NCBI GenBank assembly: GCA_964370205.1
Contig: CAYJIK010000052.1
Span: 1 to 13,660 of the forward strand
Source of the DNA: DAMCAP01 sp964370205
Lineage (GTDB): Bacteria; Bacillota; Clostridia; Oscillospirales; Ruminococcaceae
Reading direction: 5' to 3'
DNA length: 13,660 bases
The position numbers and the translations under genes were made by a program. Every line of letters starts with the position of its first letter. The first letter of the stretch is position 1. Positions 13,570-13,660 of the stretch are shown here, in pieces. The notes beneath the pieces were generated by a model. It saw only the letters and a list, made by a program, of their open reading frames with translations, was not told the origin of the DNA and did not search any database.

Positions 13570-13598
13570 TTGACCTTTTTGGGCTAAAGGTGTAAAAT
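13570..13598 (+). promoter_or_regulatory. Outward sigma-A promoter near the right edge
   Basis: TTGACC (13570-13575), 17 bases, then TAAAAT (13593-13598); the boxes are each one base from consensus. It would start transcription near 13605, toward the right edge. Its -35 context (GGTTGAC, T-run, GGG) closely resembles that of the HD-GYP promoter. Confidence 0.65.
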
Positions 13599-13649
13599 TG
13601 TTGTAAACAGTATGTTAGGTTTTTTAAGATAAGTGTGTCTAGGAATAAA

Positions 13650-13660
13650 ATGTTTGCAAG
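13650..13660 (+). CDS. Possible start of a gene continuing past the window
   Basis: ATG 13650-13652 follows AGGA (13641-13644) with a five-base gap and lies about 45 bases after the expected start point of the outward promoter. Only three codons are visible, so the product is unknown and the call rests on position alone. Confidence 0.3.

Larger units (their letters stand above)
12996..13649. other. Long intergenic region upstream of gdpP
   Basis: About 650 AT-rich bases have no gene I can support. They contain the gdpP promoter (13162-13190) with its leader of about 160 bases, a GGGG/CCCC hairpin at 13337-13350, a nested inverted repeat at 13415-13485, an inverted motif pair at 13518-13528 and 13569-13580, and an outward promoter at 13570-13598. 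Frames longer than about 60 codons are absent apart from the rejected N-terminal extension of gdpP. Confidence 0.6.

Overview
The window looks like chromosomal DNA of a Gram-positive, clostridia-like Bacillota (Firmicutes). The evidence is strong AGGAGG-type ribosome binding sites, sigma-A-type promoters, and two gene neighbourhoods shared with Bacillus and Clostridium: SpoVB/YabM - MazG - HU - RqcP(YabO), and GdpP - L9 - DnaB. It is mostly ordinary housekeeping DNA. I found no phage, CRISPR, rRNA or tRNA, and no large mobile element.

Layout. 1-197 is the C-terminal tail of a membrane protein (+), closed by a hairpin shared with a convergent GNAT acetyltransferase (-, 245-751). A divergent spacer (752-1065) leads to a rhomboid-family intramembrane protease (+, 1066-1674), which converges on a large HD-GYP protein (-, 1824-3764). 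A structured spacer (3765-4180) carries the HD-GYP promoter and two back-to-back perfect palindromes just ahead of a small zinc-ribbon membrane protein (+, 4181-4570). Next comes the + strand cluster: a SpoVB/YabM-type flippase (4781-6511), mazG (6686-7396), HU (7476-7772) and rqcP (7912-8154).

That cluster converges at 8204-8375 on a palindromic, MITE-like repeat. From the other side comes the - strand operon gdpP (12995-11028), an unrecognised zinc-ribbon membrane protein (10934-10239), rplI (10175-9732) and dnaB (9739-8387). The right end (12996-13649) has no gene of useful size. It holds the gdpP promoter and leader, several inverted repeats and an outward promoter that probably drives a gene starting at or beyond the window edge.

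How the genes work together. GdpP degrades c-di-AMP, and the HD-GYP protein may act on a cyclic dinucleotide. RqcP acts with RqcH on stalled 50S subunits. MazG removes non-canonical NTPs. HU, DnaB and L9 are core nucleoid, replication and ribosome proteins. The least ordinary items are the MITE-like palindrome, the tandem palindromes before the zinc-ribbon gene, the MazG with a degenerate C-terminal domain, the HD-GYP protein with an altered GYP loop and an unknown N-terminal half, and the extra membrane gene (with a possible small coupled ORF) between gdpP and rplI. No clear new multi-gene system is visible.
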